Positions 10,540 through 21,096 of a stretch of 64,000 nucleotides of DNA are shown here, in pieces (positions within the stretch are counted from its first letter, which is position 1; each line of letters starts with the position of its first letter). Under the pieces are notes generated by a model. That model saw only the letters and a list, made by a program, of their open reading frames with translations, was not told where the DNA came from and made no database searches. The stretch is taken from positions 433,001-497,000 of the forward strand of contig NC_018333.1 in the NCBI RefSeq assembly GCF_000234665.1, in the 5' to 3' direction. Origin of the DNA: Leishmania mexicana MHOM/GT/2001/U1103. Lineage: Eukaryota; Euglenozoa; Kinetoplastea; Trypanosomatida; Trypanosomatidae. The position numbers and the translations under genes are program-made.

Positions 10540-11887
10540 GAGCGCTGTCGAGCGCGGCGTTGTGTCGCACAGTCGTCGATGCACCGACGCGCCTGCGTCT
10601 GTCAGTAACGGTGACTCGCTCTGACCATGTCGTTTCGGTCTCCGGGGTGCCCTGTCGTGAGTTCTTCCTTGGGTTCTCCCGGTGCCGTAAACGGCACCTA
10701 CCCCTGTCCTGCTTTAGCGGACTGCACGTCTCCTGCTCTATCATGTGCCCGACACGCCGGCGCCGGGGCGTGCGCATGTGCACGCTTATCCTTTCCGTGT
10801 TCTGCTATGAAAAGATAAACCATCCACAGAAAGCGACGAAATTTGCCTTTGTGCGTGCGCGGATGGCTTCAAGTCGTCGACGGTGTGCGTCCCTGTGCCC
10901 CTCTCGCATGGTGCGTCTTCAGCCATGCAAGAGCGAAGAGGGGACGAGGCGGTGGCAGCGGGGGGGGAAGGCTTTGAGGAGGCGCTGCGCCCTCGTATGC
11001 CGGTACGCGCCCCAGCCACGGAGGAGAAAGCACAGGAGAGTGTGATGGCAGGTCCCGGGTAAAGCGTTCCTCTAACACACGCCCACCATCGCAGGCGCCC
11101 TGCGTGGGCACAGCAACGAAGCCTCCCCAGTGACGTCTTTCGAGCCTTTCTCCCTTGATGGCAACTGACATCTTTTTCACACTTCACCCCTATGAGGTGC
11201 TGCGCGCACTTGAATTGTGGCCGGCACGAACGGGGCGTACGCGTTTGTGTGTGTGTGTGGGGTGCATGTTGCTATTCTGCTGAGGATCGTTCACCTGACT
11301 CCCACCTCTTCCTGTTCTCCTCGCTCGCCCCCTCTCCTCCCCCTCCGCCAGTCCCACTCCCTGTGCGGTCGGCTACGAGTGGCCAACACGAAAAAGGATT
11401 ACAACACAGCCAAGGAAGCGAAGGGGCTTCGTCTGTGCCTCTTCCTCGCTCTGACGCGCACTTCTTCCTCTTCCTATCGCACACGCGGCGAGGGGTGCTG
11501 GAGGACGGCTCAAGCACCCTCTGCCTTCGCTGTGTTCTCCGTTGCACACACACGCGCGTGAGCGCTGCAGCACCAATCTACAGTAGAACAAAAAAACACG
11601 CCAAGACCAACGCCAAACGAGCAAGAAACGGGAGCTCAGACAGTGCACACACTTCACGGCGACGGCCATGAGCGGCTGCCATCATCGTCACAGAGCACAA
11701 ACCAAAAGCAACCATAGAACCCGGGAGGAGGCGCAGAGGCGGTGCGTAGGTACGCGCGCACCTACAGCGCACAAAAGGGGGACGTATGTGTGTGCGTGCG
11801 TCGCTGCGTTTCTCCATCGACTTCAGTAGCGCGTTCCGCCCTTAGACGACTTATTCCCTGCATTGTCCCTCTGGCTCCCTCTCGCGT
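10540..11887 (+). other. Intergenic/UTR spacer SNF2-Tudor/BRCT
   Basis: No gene seen. CT-rich tracts at about 11297-11365 and 11805-11885 suit polyadenylation and trans-splicing signals. A short GT run lies near 11244-11258. Confidence 0.55.
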
Positions 11888-14800
11888 ATGCCTCCCAGGC
11901 GAGGCCGGGCCCCGGTGCACAACCGAAACGACGAGACGCAGCGTCTCCCTGGTGACGTGGCACTACCGTCGCCGGCGGCTGCGTCTGCACGTCGTCCCCA
12001 CCACCTCGTCTCTCGTCTCCATCCCCCGTGGGGCAGTGGCGCACATGGGATTGGCCTTCGCATGAGTGGAGTGACTCGCAACATCACCACCATCGCCAGC
12101 AAGGACGAGCCATCGGGCTCTGCCGCGAACGCACCGGTGACGGTGCAGAAGAGGGCCTTGGTTTCGGAAACAAACGGCACGGCATCCATCCATCCTGGCG
12201 GAGGGCGTGCTGGGCTTTCCACTCGCGTTAGTGGAAGCGTCAGAAGAAAGGCGGAATTAGCGAGTAGCACCGCATCCAGTCGAAGGGCCGGCGGTCGTCG
12301 CCCTCCCGCGGCGCACAAGCGACCCCGATCGCCATCGACCACCTCCTCTGCGCCACCTGCTGAGGTGGCGGATAAAGTTGCTGACGGCAGTGACGACGTC
12401 GAGGGTGGCAACGACAGTGGGGTGGAAGCCGTCCGCACCAGCAGGGATGGAGCGCAATGCGCAGAGACAGCGTCGCGCGTCAGCGAGATGCCACCGGCCG
12501 TCACGCCGCTGTCCTCCTCCTCGTCGTCGTCTCCGTCCCTGTCTCCGTCACCGATGGTGACCGAACGCAAAGTACTGAAAGGTGACGACAGCAGTGGAGG
12601 CGATGCGGCGAGGCGCACCCGCGCCACTTCATGTGAGACGATTGCACCTGCTGAAACCGCGCCCCATGCCACTAAAGGGCAGAACCACTGCCTTCTTCAG
12701 GTGGAGATCCCTTCGTCATCCGCGAGCGCGCCGGCCACCGTCGAAGAGGTCGTTGTTTCTCCCGTGAGGCTCAGCGACACGGTTACGCCGCAGAAGCCGC
12801 CGCAGCACTACACCGCCGCCTCCACGGCAGACAGCAAAGTGCTCTTTGCCGAGGACGAAGACGAGGAGGGAGAGGACGAGGGGAGGCAGCCGTGGTGTCC
12901 CAACCGCCTCAGCGCGGCCAGTGGTGACCCGCAGCGGCTGGGGCGTGCTGAGGAGATGGAGCATGTGCTTGGGGAGCTGTCGGAAAGCTCCTCGATCACC
13001 TCTGCTCGTCCGCAAGCGCCGCGGCGCTCTTTGGATACGCGCGGCGGCCGCGACGACCGTGTGCCACACGCCAGATGCGCTCCGACGGAGAGCGACAAGG
13101 ATGTGCGGTGTAGGTCGCTTGACGCGAACCACACTGACACCACCACCGCCAGAGGCGCCAAAGCCGTGCTCGGCGGCGAGGGTGACGAGAAGGAGAGGCG
13201 GCGAACGTGCGTCACGTGTACGACGCCGTCCTTGAAGGCCACTTGTCCAGACTTGGTCGAGGGCAGTGTCACTCCGGTGCTCGAGGGCCGCGCATGGTGC
13301 GCGGCAGGGGCAACCGCGACGCTTACGGAAACGCTCGCGGTGCAAGACTTGTCCCTCCTCCCCGACGAGAGTGGGGGTGGTGCCACCCTTGACGTTGGTG
13401 GTGTCGGGAACGGCGACGGCTGTGTGTACACGCCACTGCCGTCTTCGGCTACAGGTCAGCACACGCCCTACTCGTCGATCGCGAACGCGGGGGCGTCTGC
13501 TCGGCTGCGTGGCGACACACCTGGGGTGGCAGCGGCAGAGGAAGTGCTGCTGGGTGAAGGGGTTGTATCCCCCCCAGTAAAGCGGATCACGGCTACCCCA
13601 CAGCAAGCGGCCCACGGTGTGCATGTGGCAGCAACGGACGTCACCGAGACCCGTACCGGAGCCGGAGAAACCGGGACTGGGCCGTCTCAAGTTCACGGAA
13701 AGGTGTTGACCATGGGTGGCTCGAGCTCATCGACGACGTTCTTGTCTACCCCGTCTTCCGCTACGCTGTGCGTTGTGACCGGTGGCGGCAAGTCGAGCGG
13801 CTTCGGACAGAACATGAATACGCCCGCATCACACTCTTCGGCGGACGGCGCCGTCTCCATGACCGAAGAACAGCTGCCGCCGCCGCCGCGCGTATCTCTA
13901 ACCCCGTCATCACCGTCGCTTCCCCCTAGCTCTCTCCCGTCTACGCTTGACGACGGGCTCTGGAAGGAGAGTGCAAGGCCCGCGCAGGCGGACGTGATGG
14001 ACGCCGATGCCGTGACCCCAGACCGGCAGGACGTCAGTGGTGACGCTCCTGCTCCCCTTGCTCCGTCGGTCGCTGTTGCACAGCAAGAGACGGTGCCGAT
14101 CGACCCATTTCTGAGCACACCGCCACAGTTCAAGGGAGGATCTCCTGTGATAGAAAAGGCCACCGGCGGCGGTGGCGCGCGTGTGCGCCGTTCGCCAGAG
14201 CTCTCGGGCCGCGAAGATGCCGGAAAAGGCGGCCACTCCTCTGCTGTCTTTGACTTTCCGACTCGCACTCCGCCCCGCTCGGCGAAGAAGTCTACGATGT
14301 GTTTCACATCCACGATTACCGGCGCGGACGTGGACGTGCGGGTTTTGCGGGTTGGCACGCGGGTGGAGGGCCGCTGGGGACGACAGTGGCTTCCGGCGGT
14401 GATCAGCGAAGCTCCGCGGAACGGCTTTGTGCAGGTCGAGTGGGAGGAAGACGGCTCACGGCTCCACTTGCGACTCCGCGAGGTGCGACTGTTGCCTGGC
14501 GCCGCAGCTGCGAAGAGGGCAGGTGCCGTGTCCGCGATCCATGATGCCGATCGGTGCGCTGGGTCCGTAAGTGGTGGGACGACGGCGATGGAAGGCGAGC
14601 ATGGCGTGCTGACTGCGACCCAGCTTGTGGCACTGATGGAAGAGGAGGACGCCCAGGACAGCCGACACCAGCCGGAGCCGCTGCACATCCGTCCCTCCGC
14701 TTCACACAGGGAGACGTCGTCGCCCATGACGACATCTGTGGGCACGCAAGTGGATAGGGGCAGAGTGGAAGGCGGCGAGGGGGCCGAGGAGGATGTAGTG

Positions 14801-17683
14801 GTGCGTCCGCTTGGTGTTGGTCACGCGTGTGGGACGGCCGGACGTGGTGCATATGCTGTGAACTCGGACAGTGACGCTCACTCGGATCGCACAAGCAGCG
14901 CGGCGTCCTCCGCTGACACCGCCAACACCCGATCGCTGTCACGGTCTCCTGTGCCGACGTACGCGGTACTAGGTGTGCCGCCATGCGAGGTGCACCCCTC
15001 GTCCCTTTGTATCTTTCTCCCACAAACGGTGCGGCGCGACCTCCTGCAGGGCGAGGGCCCTCCACCTGCATCGGCCTTCTCTTCGTCCTCATCTTTTCAC
15101 TACCACGCGGGCCCGGCGACAGAGCTGCAGCGCCGCACCGAGCTTCAGCGTATCTTGCACTTTTTGACCAGCGCCGGGACGGTTGTGATCGAATCCGTGG
15201 CACAGGCGGACAACATGGCCGTCCAGCTCGGCGACAGTGGCAACGTGAAGGGAACCCCCTTCACCAGCCACCTGTCCTCGCTGGCAGCGCACCAGCTCCC
15301 CAGCGCCGACTCGTCGCCAATGCAAGGGGCAAAGACGAAGGCGGTTGCCGGAGGTGGCGGAAAGCGGAGGACGGCGGGGCGCGTGTCGCTGCCTCGCCGG
15401 AGCATGGCGTCTGCCGTCATTGCTGCTTCCCATGCGCAGCGTTCGCCACCAAAGCACTTCGTCTTTCTCGTCTCTTCTACGACCGCTCTTGTGGGCGGCA
15501 GCGCTGAGGCGTCTGAGAATCTGGACGAGCAGCAGGATGTGTTGCCCGTCGTGTGCTTGGCGCATGCATTGGGCGTCTCAGCGATCCACGCCTCGTGGCT
15601 GTGGAGCATTGCTCCCGGCAACGCACGAGTGAAGCTGCCCACGCCGGCGGACCAAGTCGAGCTTTCGCCAAGCGCTGCTCCAGAGGCATGGGGTGCGTGG
15701 AAGACCACTCGTGCCGGCGCTCCATCGACGAAGGCGGCGCCACTACCGCTGCGCTTCGCACCGCTTGCAGTGAAGGACCGCTGGCTCAGCGCCAAAGACG
15801 TTGTCTTCGTCGCGCGAGATGACCGAATGGAGATGTGGCTCAACGCCGCCGGGGCGACCGTCACGGCAGAGTCGGCGCCGTCGCCGCCCTCTCACGCCGC
15901 TCGCCAGAGTTTGCCACGGGGCAGCAGCCGACCTTCAACCTCCGTTGCAGGTGCTCTGGTTGGGCGCAGCTTCGGCAGCGCACTTCCTCGGTGCCGGTCC
16001 GAGTCCCCTTCGCGTTCACAGCGGCTCCAGCAGCTGCGCGCGGAGCGGACGCCGGACTTCGTTTACGTACCCGATGATGTGACCGTGCCGCTGGACTTGG
16101 ATCGTTTGGGCAGCGTCCCAGTGCTCAACGCCTCGTGGCTGGCCGACGGCATCGAGCAGCATTACCGCCATTGCTGCGACCCAACCTCGTCAGCGGAGCC
16201 GCTGCTGCCACCACCGCCGTTGCTGGCCTCCGTGTGGCGGACAATTCTCCACGCGAAGCCTCCGAAGGAGAGCCATACCAGGCGCTTCAACACGCCATCC
16301 CAACTAGGCCGTGCGCACTCTTCTCCGTCATCTCCGTCACTGAAGTCGGCGGTGAACGATGAGGAGGAGTGCAGCGGCTTAGAAGGCGCGCATAGTCGCA
16401 AGGCAGCCGCCGCGTCGACCCTTGGGAACGAGAGGGACTGCCCGAGTCAGTATGGGAGTGACGCGGTGCGTCCAGAGTCGGTGCCCCCGCTTACAAACGA
16501 CAGGGACGAGAGTGGCGATGGTGCGGCGCCATCTGCCTTCCCGCCAAGCGCGAAGGGCGGCGACACGGACGAGGGTGTCGGTGACCCTGTTGGCGCGCTA
16601 AGGAGGAGCGTCAACGAGGAGGAGGACGCGCTGACGATGTGCATCAGCTGCGGTGACGCGCAGGAGCCGCTTCCGCGTGAGACAGAGGACTTTGTCAGCG
16701 CAGGTGGCCCCGACGGCTCTGCTGCGGAGCGTTGCAACGCTGAAGCGGAGGTAGACATCATTCCGAGACTGGCCGGCGCCACCGGAGCGACTGCAGCGGT
16801 TCTGTCAGATGCAGTGGTCTCCACTGAGCCCTCTGCGTGCACCTCTCATCCGACTATCGTCATTGGGGAGGACTATTACTTCACCCTGTCTGCACCCCAG
16901 CCTCCACCTTCACTCTCGCTGCCCCCTCATGGTCCGTCACACTCCCACGGCTTCCCTCCTGCGTTGCCGACTGCGACAATTGTGCTGGGCCAAGTCGTGG
17001 ACTTGCAAGTTGACGCGCCACCGTCGCCGCTGCTGCGCCAGGGCCTCTGTGCGGACGGTGCCGCTTCACCGTTGACCTTCTCACAACCGCAGTGTCGGTG
17101 CCGCGTGACGCTGCAGCTGTACGAGCCCAAGTACATCTCCATGTACGTTGACCCCCGCTCTGGAGAGGTGGTGCATCAGACCACCGTTTATCTTGCCCGT
17201 CGCTGGGCCACTGTCCCGGGCACGTCGCTGCTCTACGACACACCCGTATACGTGATCACAACGGCCGCACGGCCGCACGTCTACTTTCTGGACGGGGTGG
17301 AGAGCGAGGTGACGACGAGGGGCATGAGCGACACCGCGTACCGCTCCAGTCTGCGGCAGCAGTCGGTCCTCGGCGCCGTCTCGACGCCGCCGGCCTCAGA
17401 CTTACCCCACGGTGCGGCCAAGGCGACGACGGACGGCACCCTCTCTCCGCATTTCCATGGCCGGCGCTCACTGTCGAAAGTAGCCATGACATCTTCATCG
17501 CCAGCTCCGACGTGTCCGATAACCAGAGGGTGTCTCCCGACACCACCGGCACCGTTCTCTCTCACTCAGAGCATCGCGAACGGGCGCCCCCGTCGGGATG
17601 CACTTGCTCCGTCGAGGCCATCTGAGGGACCGGCGCGAGACGGCAGCGGTGGCGGCGTTGACGAGCGACGACGGCCCGATTGA
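11888..17683 (+). CDS. Large Tudor/BRCT-like protein, possible 53BP1/Crb2-type DNA-damage mediator
   Basis: A 1,931-residue, mostly disordered protein rich in Ser, Pro, Thr and acidic residues. Three ordered islands are visible. Residues about 815-870 form a Tudor-like segment (GTRVEGRWGRQWLPAVI, then VQVEWEEDGS, then REVRLLP). Residues about 1040-1245 look BRCT-like, with FVFLVSSTTALVGGS and a closing ASWLWSI Trp motif. Residues about 1295-1425 look like a second BRCT, with DVVFVARDDRMEMWLNAAG and PVLNASWLADGI. A further ordered block at about 1655-1800 begins IVIGEDYYFTL and is unassigned. Tudor followed by tandem BRCT is the layout of 53BP1, Crb2 and Rad9, which read histone marks at breaks. 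The order is seen; the homology is inference. M59 at 12062 is an alternative start, because an AG at 11897-11898 could be the splice site. Confidence 0.65.
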   Translation: MPPRRGRAPVHNRNDETQRLPGDVALPSPAAASARRPHHLVSRLHPPWGSGAHGIGLRMSGVTRNITTIASKDEPSGSAANAPVTVQKRALVSETNGTASIHPGGGRAGLSTRVSGSVRRKAELASSTASSRRAGGRRPPAAHKRPRSPSTTSSAPPAEVADKVADGSDDVEGGNDSGVEAVRTSRDGAQCAETASRVSEMPPAVTPLSSSSSSSPSLSPSPMVTERKVLKGDDSSGGDAARRTRATSCETIAPAETAPHATKGQNHCLLQVEIPSSSASAPATVEEVVVSPVRLSDTVTPQKPPQHYTAASTADSKVLFAEDEDEEGEDEGRQPWCPNRLSAASGDPQRLGRAEEMEHVLGELSESSSITSARPQAPRRSLDTRGGRDDRVPHARCAPTESDKDVRCRSLDANHTDTTTARGAKAVLGGEGDEKERRRTCVTCTTPSLKATCPDLVEGSVTPVLEGRAWCAAGATATLTETLAVQDLSLLPDESGGGATLDVGGVGNGDGCVYTPLPSSATGQHTPYSSIANAGASARLRGDTPGVAAAEEVLLGEGVVSPPVKRITATPQQAAHGVHVAATDVTETRTGAGETGTGPSQVHGKVLTMGGSSSSTTFLSTPSSATLCVVTGGGKSSGFGQNMNTPASHSSADGAVSMTEEQLPPPPRVSLTPSSPSLPPSSLPSTLDDGLWKESARPAQADVMDADAVTPDRQDVSGDAPAPLAPSVAVAQQETVPIDPFLSTPPQFKGGSPVIEKATGGGGARVRRSPELSGREDAGKGGHSSAVFDFPTRTPPRSAKKSTMCFTSTITGADVDVRVLRVGTRVEGRWGRQWLPAVISEAPRNGFVQVEWEEDGSRLHLRLREVRLLPGAAAAKRAGAVSAIHDADRCAGSVSGGTTAMEGEHGVLTATQLVALMEEEDAQDSRHQPEPLHIRPSASHRETSSPMTTSVGTQVDRGRVEGGEGAEEDVVVRPLGVGHACGTAGRGAYAVNSDSDAHSDRTSSAASSADTANTRSLSRSPVPTYAVLGVPPCEVHPSSLCIFLPQTVRRDLLQGEGPPPASAFSSSSSFHYHAGPATELQRRTELQRILHFLTSAGTVVIESVAQADNMAVQLGDSGNVKGTPFTSHLSSLAAHQLPSADSSPMQGAKTKAVAGGGGKRRTAGRVSLPRRSMASAVIAASHAQRSPPKHFVFLVSSTTALVGGSAEASENLDEQQDVLPVVCLAHALGVSAIHASWLWSIAPGNARVKLPTPADQVELSPSAAPEAWGAWKTTRAGAPSTKAAPLPLRFAPLAVKDRWLSAKDVVFVARDDRMEMWLNAAGATVTAESAPSPPSHAARQSLPRGSSRPSTSVAGALVGRSFGSALPRCRSESPSRSQRLQQLRAERTPDFVYVPDDVTVPLDLDRLGSVPVLNASWLADGIEQHYRHCCDPTSSAEPLLPPPPLLASVWRTILHAKPPKESHTRRFNTPSQLGRAHSSPSSPSLKSAVNDEEECSGLEGAHSRKAAAASTLGNERDCPSQYGSDAVRPESVPPLTNDRDESGDGAAPSAFPPSAKGGDTDEGVGDPVGALRRSVNEEEDALTMCISCGDAQEPLPRETEDFVSAGGPDGSAAERCNAEAEVDIIPRLAGATGATAAVLSDAVVSTEPSACTSHPTIVIGEDYYFTLSAPQPPPSLSLPPHGPSHSHGFPPALPTATIVLGQVVDLQVDAPPSPLLRQGLCADGAASPLTFSQPQCRCRVTLQLYEPKYISMYVDPRSGEVVHQTTVYLARRWATVPGTSLLYDTPVYVITTAARPHVYFLDGVESEVTTRGMSDTAYRSSLRQQSVLGAVSTPPASDLPHGAAKATTDGTLSPHFHGRRSLSKVAMTSSSPAPTCPITRGCLPTPPAPFSLTQSIANGRPRRDALAPSRPSEGPARDGSGGGVDERRRPD

Positions 17684-18671
17684 GCTCTACACGTGGCCGA
17701 GGCGATGCAGATGACCCTCTCCCCTCACGTGCGATGTGCCGAGATCGCTAGAGAGAGGTGCCAGTGTGCAGAGGGCGATCAGCCAGCGCGCGCGCCAGAG
17801 CGGACGAGCCAGTGCGGCTGCCTCCGAATCCCCGGGGGTGACACGAATAACGGTGCTCGACGGGAACGGGCCGGCGCCGCTACCTCCTACCTTCGATCTT
17901 GCTGCGCTGGACCTGCTCACCGCCGTCGACGGCACGCCTCCCTCTGTGAAGGCTCGTCCAGCAGGGCAGTCGCGGCAGCGATAGGCGTTACTGGGCCAAG
18001 CACCCCTTGGCCTCCGCACGCCTTCTCGCCGAGCTGCCACCTACACCTAGGTGATGATACAGGGGTGCTTCGCCCCAACAGCTACATCTCCTCCTCTTCG
18101 CGCAGCGCGCTTTAGCTCTCCAAGCGTCATTCAGGGTGCCAGTCACTTGCCTCAGGGCGCGATGGCGGCCTTTTTCTCGTGTCGACACCCTTCTTCTTTG
18201 TTGCTGGTGTCGATTCATCACTGGAGGGCGTCGTTCTCGCCGCGGCTTTCGAGGCCCTCTTCCGTCGGTGTTGTGCACCGATACGACCGCGCGTGCGATG
18301 TGTTGCCGCTTCTAATGCGCCTTCGTCATCTTTTTTTTACCCCGTCCTCCTTGACGTGATTACGCTTGCCCTCATGCGTCGGGGTGACACCGTCCTGCCC
18401 TCCCTTCCTCGTCCTTTCCTCGGAAACCTCATCTCTGCTTGACCCCCCCCCCATCTCGACTGCTGTGTTACCTGCTGTACTTCTCGCCTCGGTGTTCCGG
18501 CACAACCCCGCCACATGTATGTACTAGCGTGCACGTCTGCGACTTCGACGATACCTTGTCGATCTCTCCCGCTTCAGACAAAGCGATGCGTCCGTTGCAC
18601 ACGGACACACCCACACCCACCCACCCACCCACCCACATATATATATATATACCGATAGACGCCCAACGAAG
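17684..18671 (+). other. Intergenic/UTR spacer Tudor/BRCT-ABC ATPase
   Basis: No supported gene. A CT-rich stretch runs from about 18340 to 18500, and a (CCCA)n(AT)n microsatellite lies just before the next start codon. AG dinucleotides near 18658 and 18671 are possible acceptor sites. Confidence 0.5.
18611..18651. repeat. (CCCA)n-(AT)n microsatellite
   Basis: Compound simple repeat of five CCCA units followed by alternating AT, about 20 bases upstream of the ABC ATPase ATG and thus in or near its 5' UTR. Confidence 0.9.
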
Positions 18672-20246
18672 ATGGCACCGGAGACAATACTGGCGGTCGA
18701 AGATGTCTCCTTCCAATACCCCAACGCACCTGCCGCCTCGTTGAGGCAGGTGAGCATTACGGCCTATCGCGGAGACCGAATTCTCGTGATTGGGCACAAC
18801 GGGAGCGGCAAGTCGACACTGCTGTCTCTTCTTGCAGGTCGGCGAAAACCGCAATCAGGCCGTGTGCGCGTGCTCGGACGAGATCCGTTTGACGACACCA
18901 GTATAGCTCAGCACATCTCCATGATTGGTGCTCCATGGCCACCCGAGGCGGTGTTCGGTAACACTGTGGACCGCGTGGCCTCGCCGGCGCCGGTACCAGA
19001 GCGCAAGACGCGCATCGCCGATGCGCTGCACCTGCGCCTCTCCCGCTTCGTGGACAAGATGAGCTGGGGAGAAAAGAGACGGGTTCAGATACTTCATGGC
19101 ATGCTCTACCCCGCCACCGTGTACCTCCTCGACGAGTGCAGCACCGACATCGACGTTGCAGAGCGGCACACTGTGCTGGAACTGGTACGGCAGGAGTGCG
19201 AGGCGAAGGATGGGTGCTGCGTGTATGCGACCCACATCCTCGACGGTATCGAAGGCTGGGCTACCCACCTGCTTCTCATGGAGGGAGGCCGCGTAGTGGA
19301 CTTCAAGGCGGTGGAAAAACTCACCATGCCCTTGGAGGACTACGCGCTCCAGCTCATGGGCAAGCGCGCCCACGCCGCTCGCGGCGTCGACGCCGTGGCG
19401 GCGCCGTCGCTGTCGCACCGGAGTTCTGCGGCGATTTCAACGACGTCTTCAGCGTGCCCAACGACATGTGCAGCCGCCTCCCCAACCTCCGCGACAGCCG
19501 ACACGCCGGTCACGTACTGGCCACAAGGGAAAACGGGCGAGGAACAGAGCGAAGTCGTCATCAACTGTGCGCACCTGAACTATAAGGATGTTTTTGAGAA
19601 CTTGTCGTTTCAGGTGTTCCGCGGCGAGCGGGTGCTGCTGTGCGGCGGTAACGGCACCGGCAAGTCCACCTTGCTGAACATGCTTGGCGGAAAGCAGTTC
19701 TTTGACAACCGCCACGGCTCTCTCTCCGTGCTTGGTAAGCGGTGCTACGATGACATGCTGCTGAACGCTCTTGTTAGCTATGGTGGCGATTGGTGGACTG
19801 CCGTGCCTGGTGGGGAGGTGCACGTGCGCGAAATGCTCCAGCTTTGCACCTCTCGTGCCGAGCGCTTGCGTGAGATGCTGGCCGTGGACATGGACTGGGA
19901 TGTGCGGCACATCAGCGCTGGAGAGCAGAAGCGTGTGCAGCTGCTCTTGCACTTGCTGGATGACAAGCCCGTCGTGCTGCTTGATGAGGCGACCACGGAC
20001 CTGGACGTTTATCAGCGCCACAGCCTCCTGCAGTTCCTCTACGAAGAGAGCGTGCAGCGCGGGGTGACAGTCGTCTACTCGACGCACATTTTCGGAGGTC
20101 TGGAGGGCTGGGCCAACGTTGTGGTACTACTGGACCGGACCGTGCGCGGCGCTCATGCGGTGTGGCGCGCCTCTGAAGCGCAGCCCATCTCACTGCAGCG
20201 CGTTGTCGATACAATCGTTGCTCTCAAGTCGCGAGAGGTCTTTTGA
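18672..20246 (+). CDS. Soluble tandem ABC ATPase, CAF16-like
   Basis: A 524-residue protein with two ABC nucleotide-binding domains and no membrane segment. NBD1: Walker A GHNGSGKST at 41-49, signature SWGEKRR at 131, Walker B LLDE ending at E155. NBD2: Walker A GGNGTGKST at 325-333, signature SAGEQKR at 415, Walker B LLDE ending at E439. Each Walker B is followed by a T-D-hydrophobic-D element and a YATHI/YSTHI plus G-L/I-E-G-W sequence, the pattern of yeast CAF16 and related soluble ABC proteins tied to CCR4-NOT or Mediator. Both signatures keep the Gly. A Ser/Thr/Ala-rich linker at about 230-290 joins the halves. CAF16 itself is a single NBD of about 290 residues, so the tandem form is notable. 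The link to CCR4-NOT is inference. Confidence 0.85.
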   Translation: MAPETILAVEDVSFQYPNAPAASLRQVSITAYRGDRILVIGHNGSGKSTLLSLLAGRRKPQSGRVRVLGRDPFDDTSIAQHISMIGAPWPPEAVFGNTVDRVASPAPVPERKTRIADALHLRLSRFVDKMSWGEKRRVQILHGMLYPATVYLLDECSTDIDVAERHTVLELVRQECEAKDGCCVYATHILDGIEGWATHLLLMEGGRVVDFKAVEKLTMPLEDYALQLMGKRAHAARGVDAVAAPSLSHRSSAAISTTSSACPTTCAAASPTSATADTPVTYWPQGKTGEEQSEVVINCAHLNYKDVFENLSFQVFRGERVLLCGGNGTGKSTLLNMLGGKQFFDNRHGSLSVLGKRCYDDMLLNALVSYGGDWWTAVPGGEVHVREMLQLCTSRAERLREMLAVDMDWDVRHISAGEQKRVQLLLHLLDDKPVVLLDEATTDLDVYQRHSLLQFLYEESVQRGVTVVYSTHIFGGLEGWANVVVLLDRTVRGAHAVWRASEAQPISLQRVVDTIVALKSREVF

Positions 20247-21096
20247 GCAGCATTCTTCCTCACACTACGGACGACACACTCGTACACAGATGCACATGTG
20301 CGCACATCCGTTCATCCTCTGGCTGCAATCGTGTGGGACCGTCATGGCTGCTGTAGCCACGCCTGTGATATGCAGTCGCCCCCCCTGTCCACTTTAAGAC
20401 TGGGGGAAATTGGCTAGACAAACAACAAAAGAAAACGGAGGGAGGCGCAGGAAGAGGCACACACGCGTACAGAAGCATGGCCAGAGGAGGAGGGGGGAGG
20501 GGCCCAGCCAGAGGTGATGCCACTGCTGGTGCGCCTTGTGGTGCGGCTACCCGTCCTTGGCTGCCTTGTGCATCACGTGATGGCGTGTCTTTTGATCGGC
20601 GTGGTGCTCACGTGTGCTGGAGTGGGCGGCTGGCGAGCCTTTACACGACCCGGAACGCGGACAAGGGCAGTACTGCTCCCCCCTCCCCCACCCCCACCAT
20701 ACATTGGGGGCGCCTCCCCATGCTCTCTCTCTGTCTGTTCTTCGACGTCCGCGGTCTCTTTCACCCTTTTCCTTCATGTCGTCACACATTTGCTTGCTCG
20801 CCATGTTGCTTGGTCGAAAAGCCCACCCGATTCACCAGCGCGGGAGGGAGAAGCCCGAGCAAAGGCACCTGTACTTCCTTGAGAGCAAGCGAGCAGGGCA
20901 GGGGGAAGGGGGAGGTGGCGCAGTGACCAGACCACCAGAGGCCGAGCAGACTGGCATCATCGGGTATGGGAGACTCTCACCTGCATCGATCCGTGTTTCC
21001 GCTTTTCTCTTTCATCGGGATTCCTCAGCCTCTCCCTCACTGACACCCGCCTCAGCCCACCCACCCACCCACCCACACACACACACACACACAACA
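20247..21096 (+). other. Intergenic/UTR spacer ABC ATPase-unknown basic protein
   Basis: No gene seen. A CT-rich tract lies at about 20995-21055, followed by a CCCA/CA microsatellite (21054-21092) reaching almost to the next ATG. Confidence 0.5.
21054..21092. repeat. (CCCA)n-(CA)n microsatellite
   Basis: Simple repeat ending four bases before the ATG at 21097. It resembles the repeat upstream of the ABC ATPase gene. Confidence 0.9.

Noticed and set aside
9082..10584. 500-codon open frame on the minus strand
   Set aside because: It lies inside the SNF2 gene and is a GC-rich shadow frame. No domain is visible and all other genes are on the + strand.
12716..13696. 326-codon open frame on the minus strand
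   Set aside because: Antisense shadow of the disordered part of the Tudor/BRCT gene, with Arg-rich low-complexity translation.
17736..17984. 82-codon frame right after the Tudor/BRCT gene
   Set aside because: Mildly protein-like, but there is no splice signal in the 50-base space and no recognisable motif. A 3' UTR frame is more likely.
20614..21096. Upstream extension of the basic hypothetical protein
   Set aside because: It runs through CT tracts and the CCCA/CA repeat. The ATG immediately after the repeat is the simpler start.
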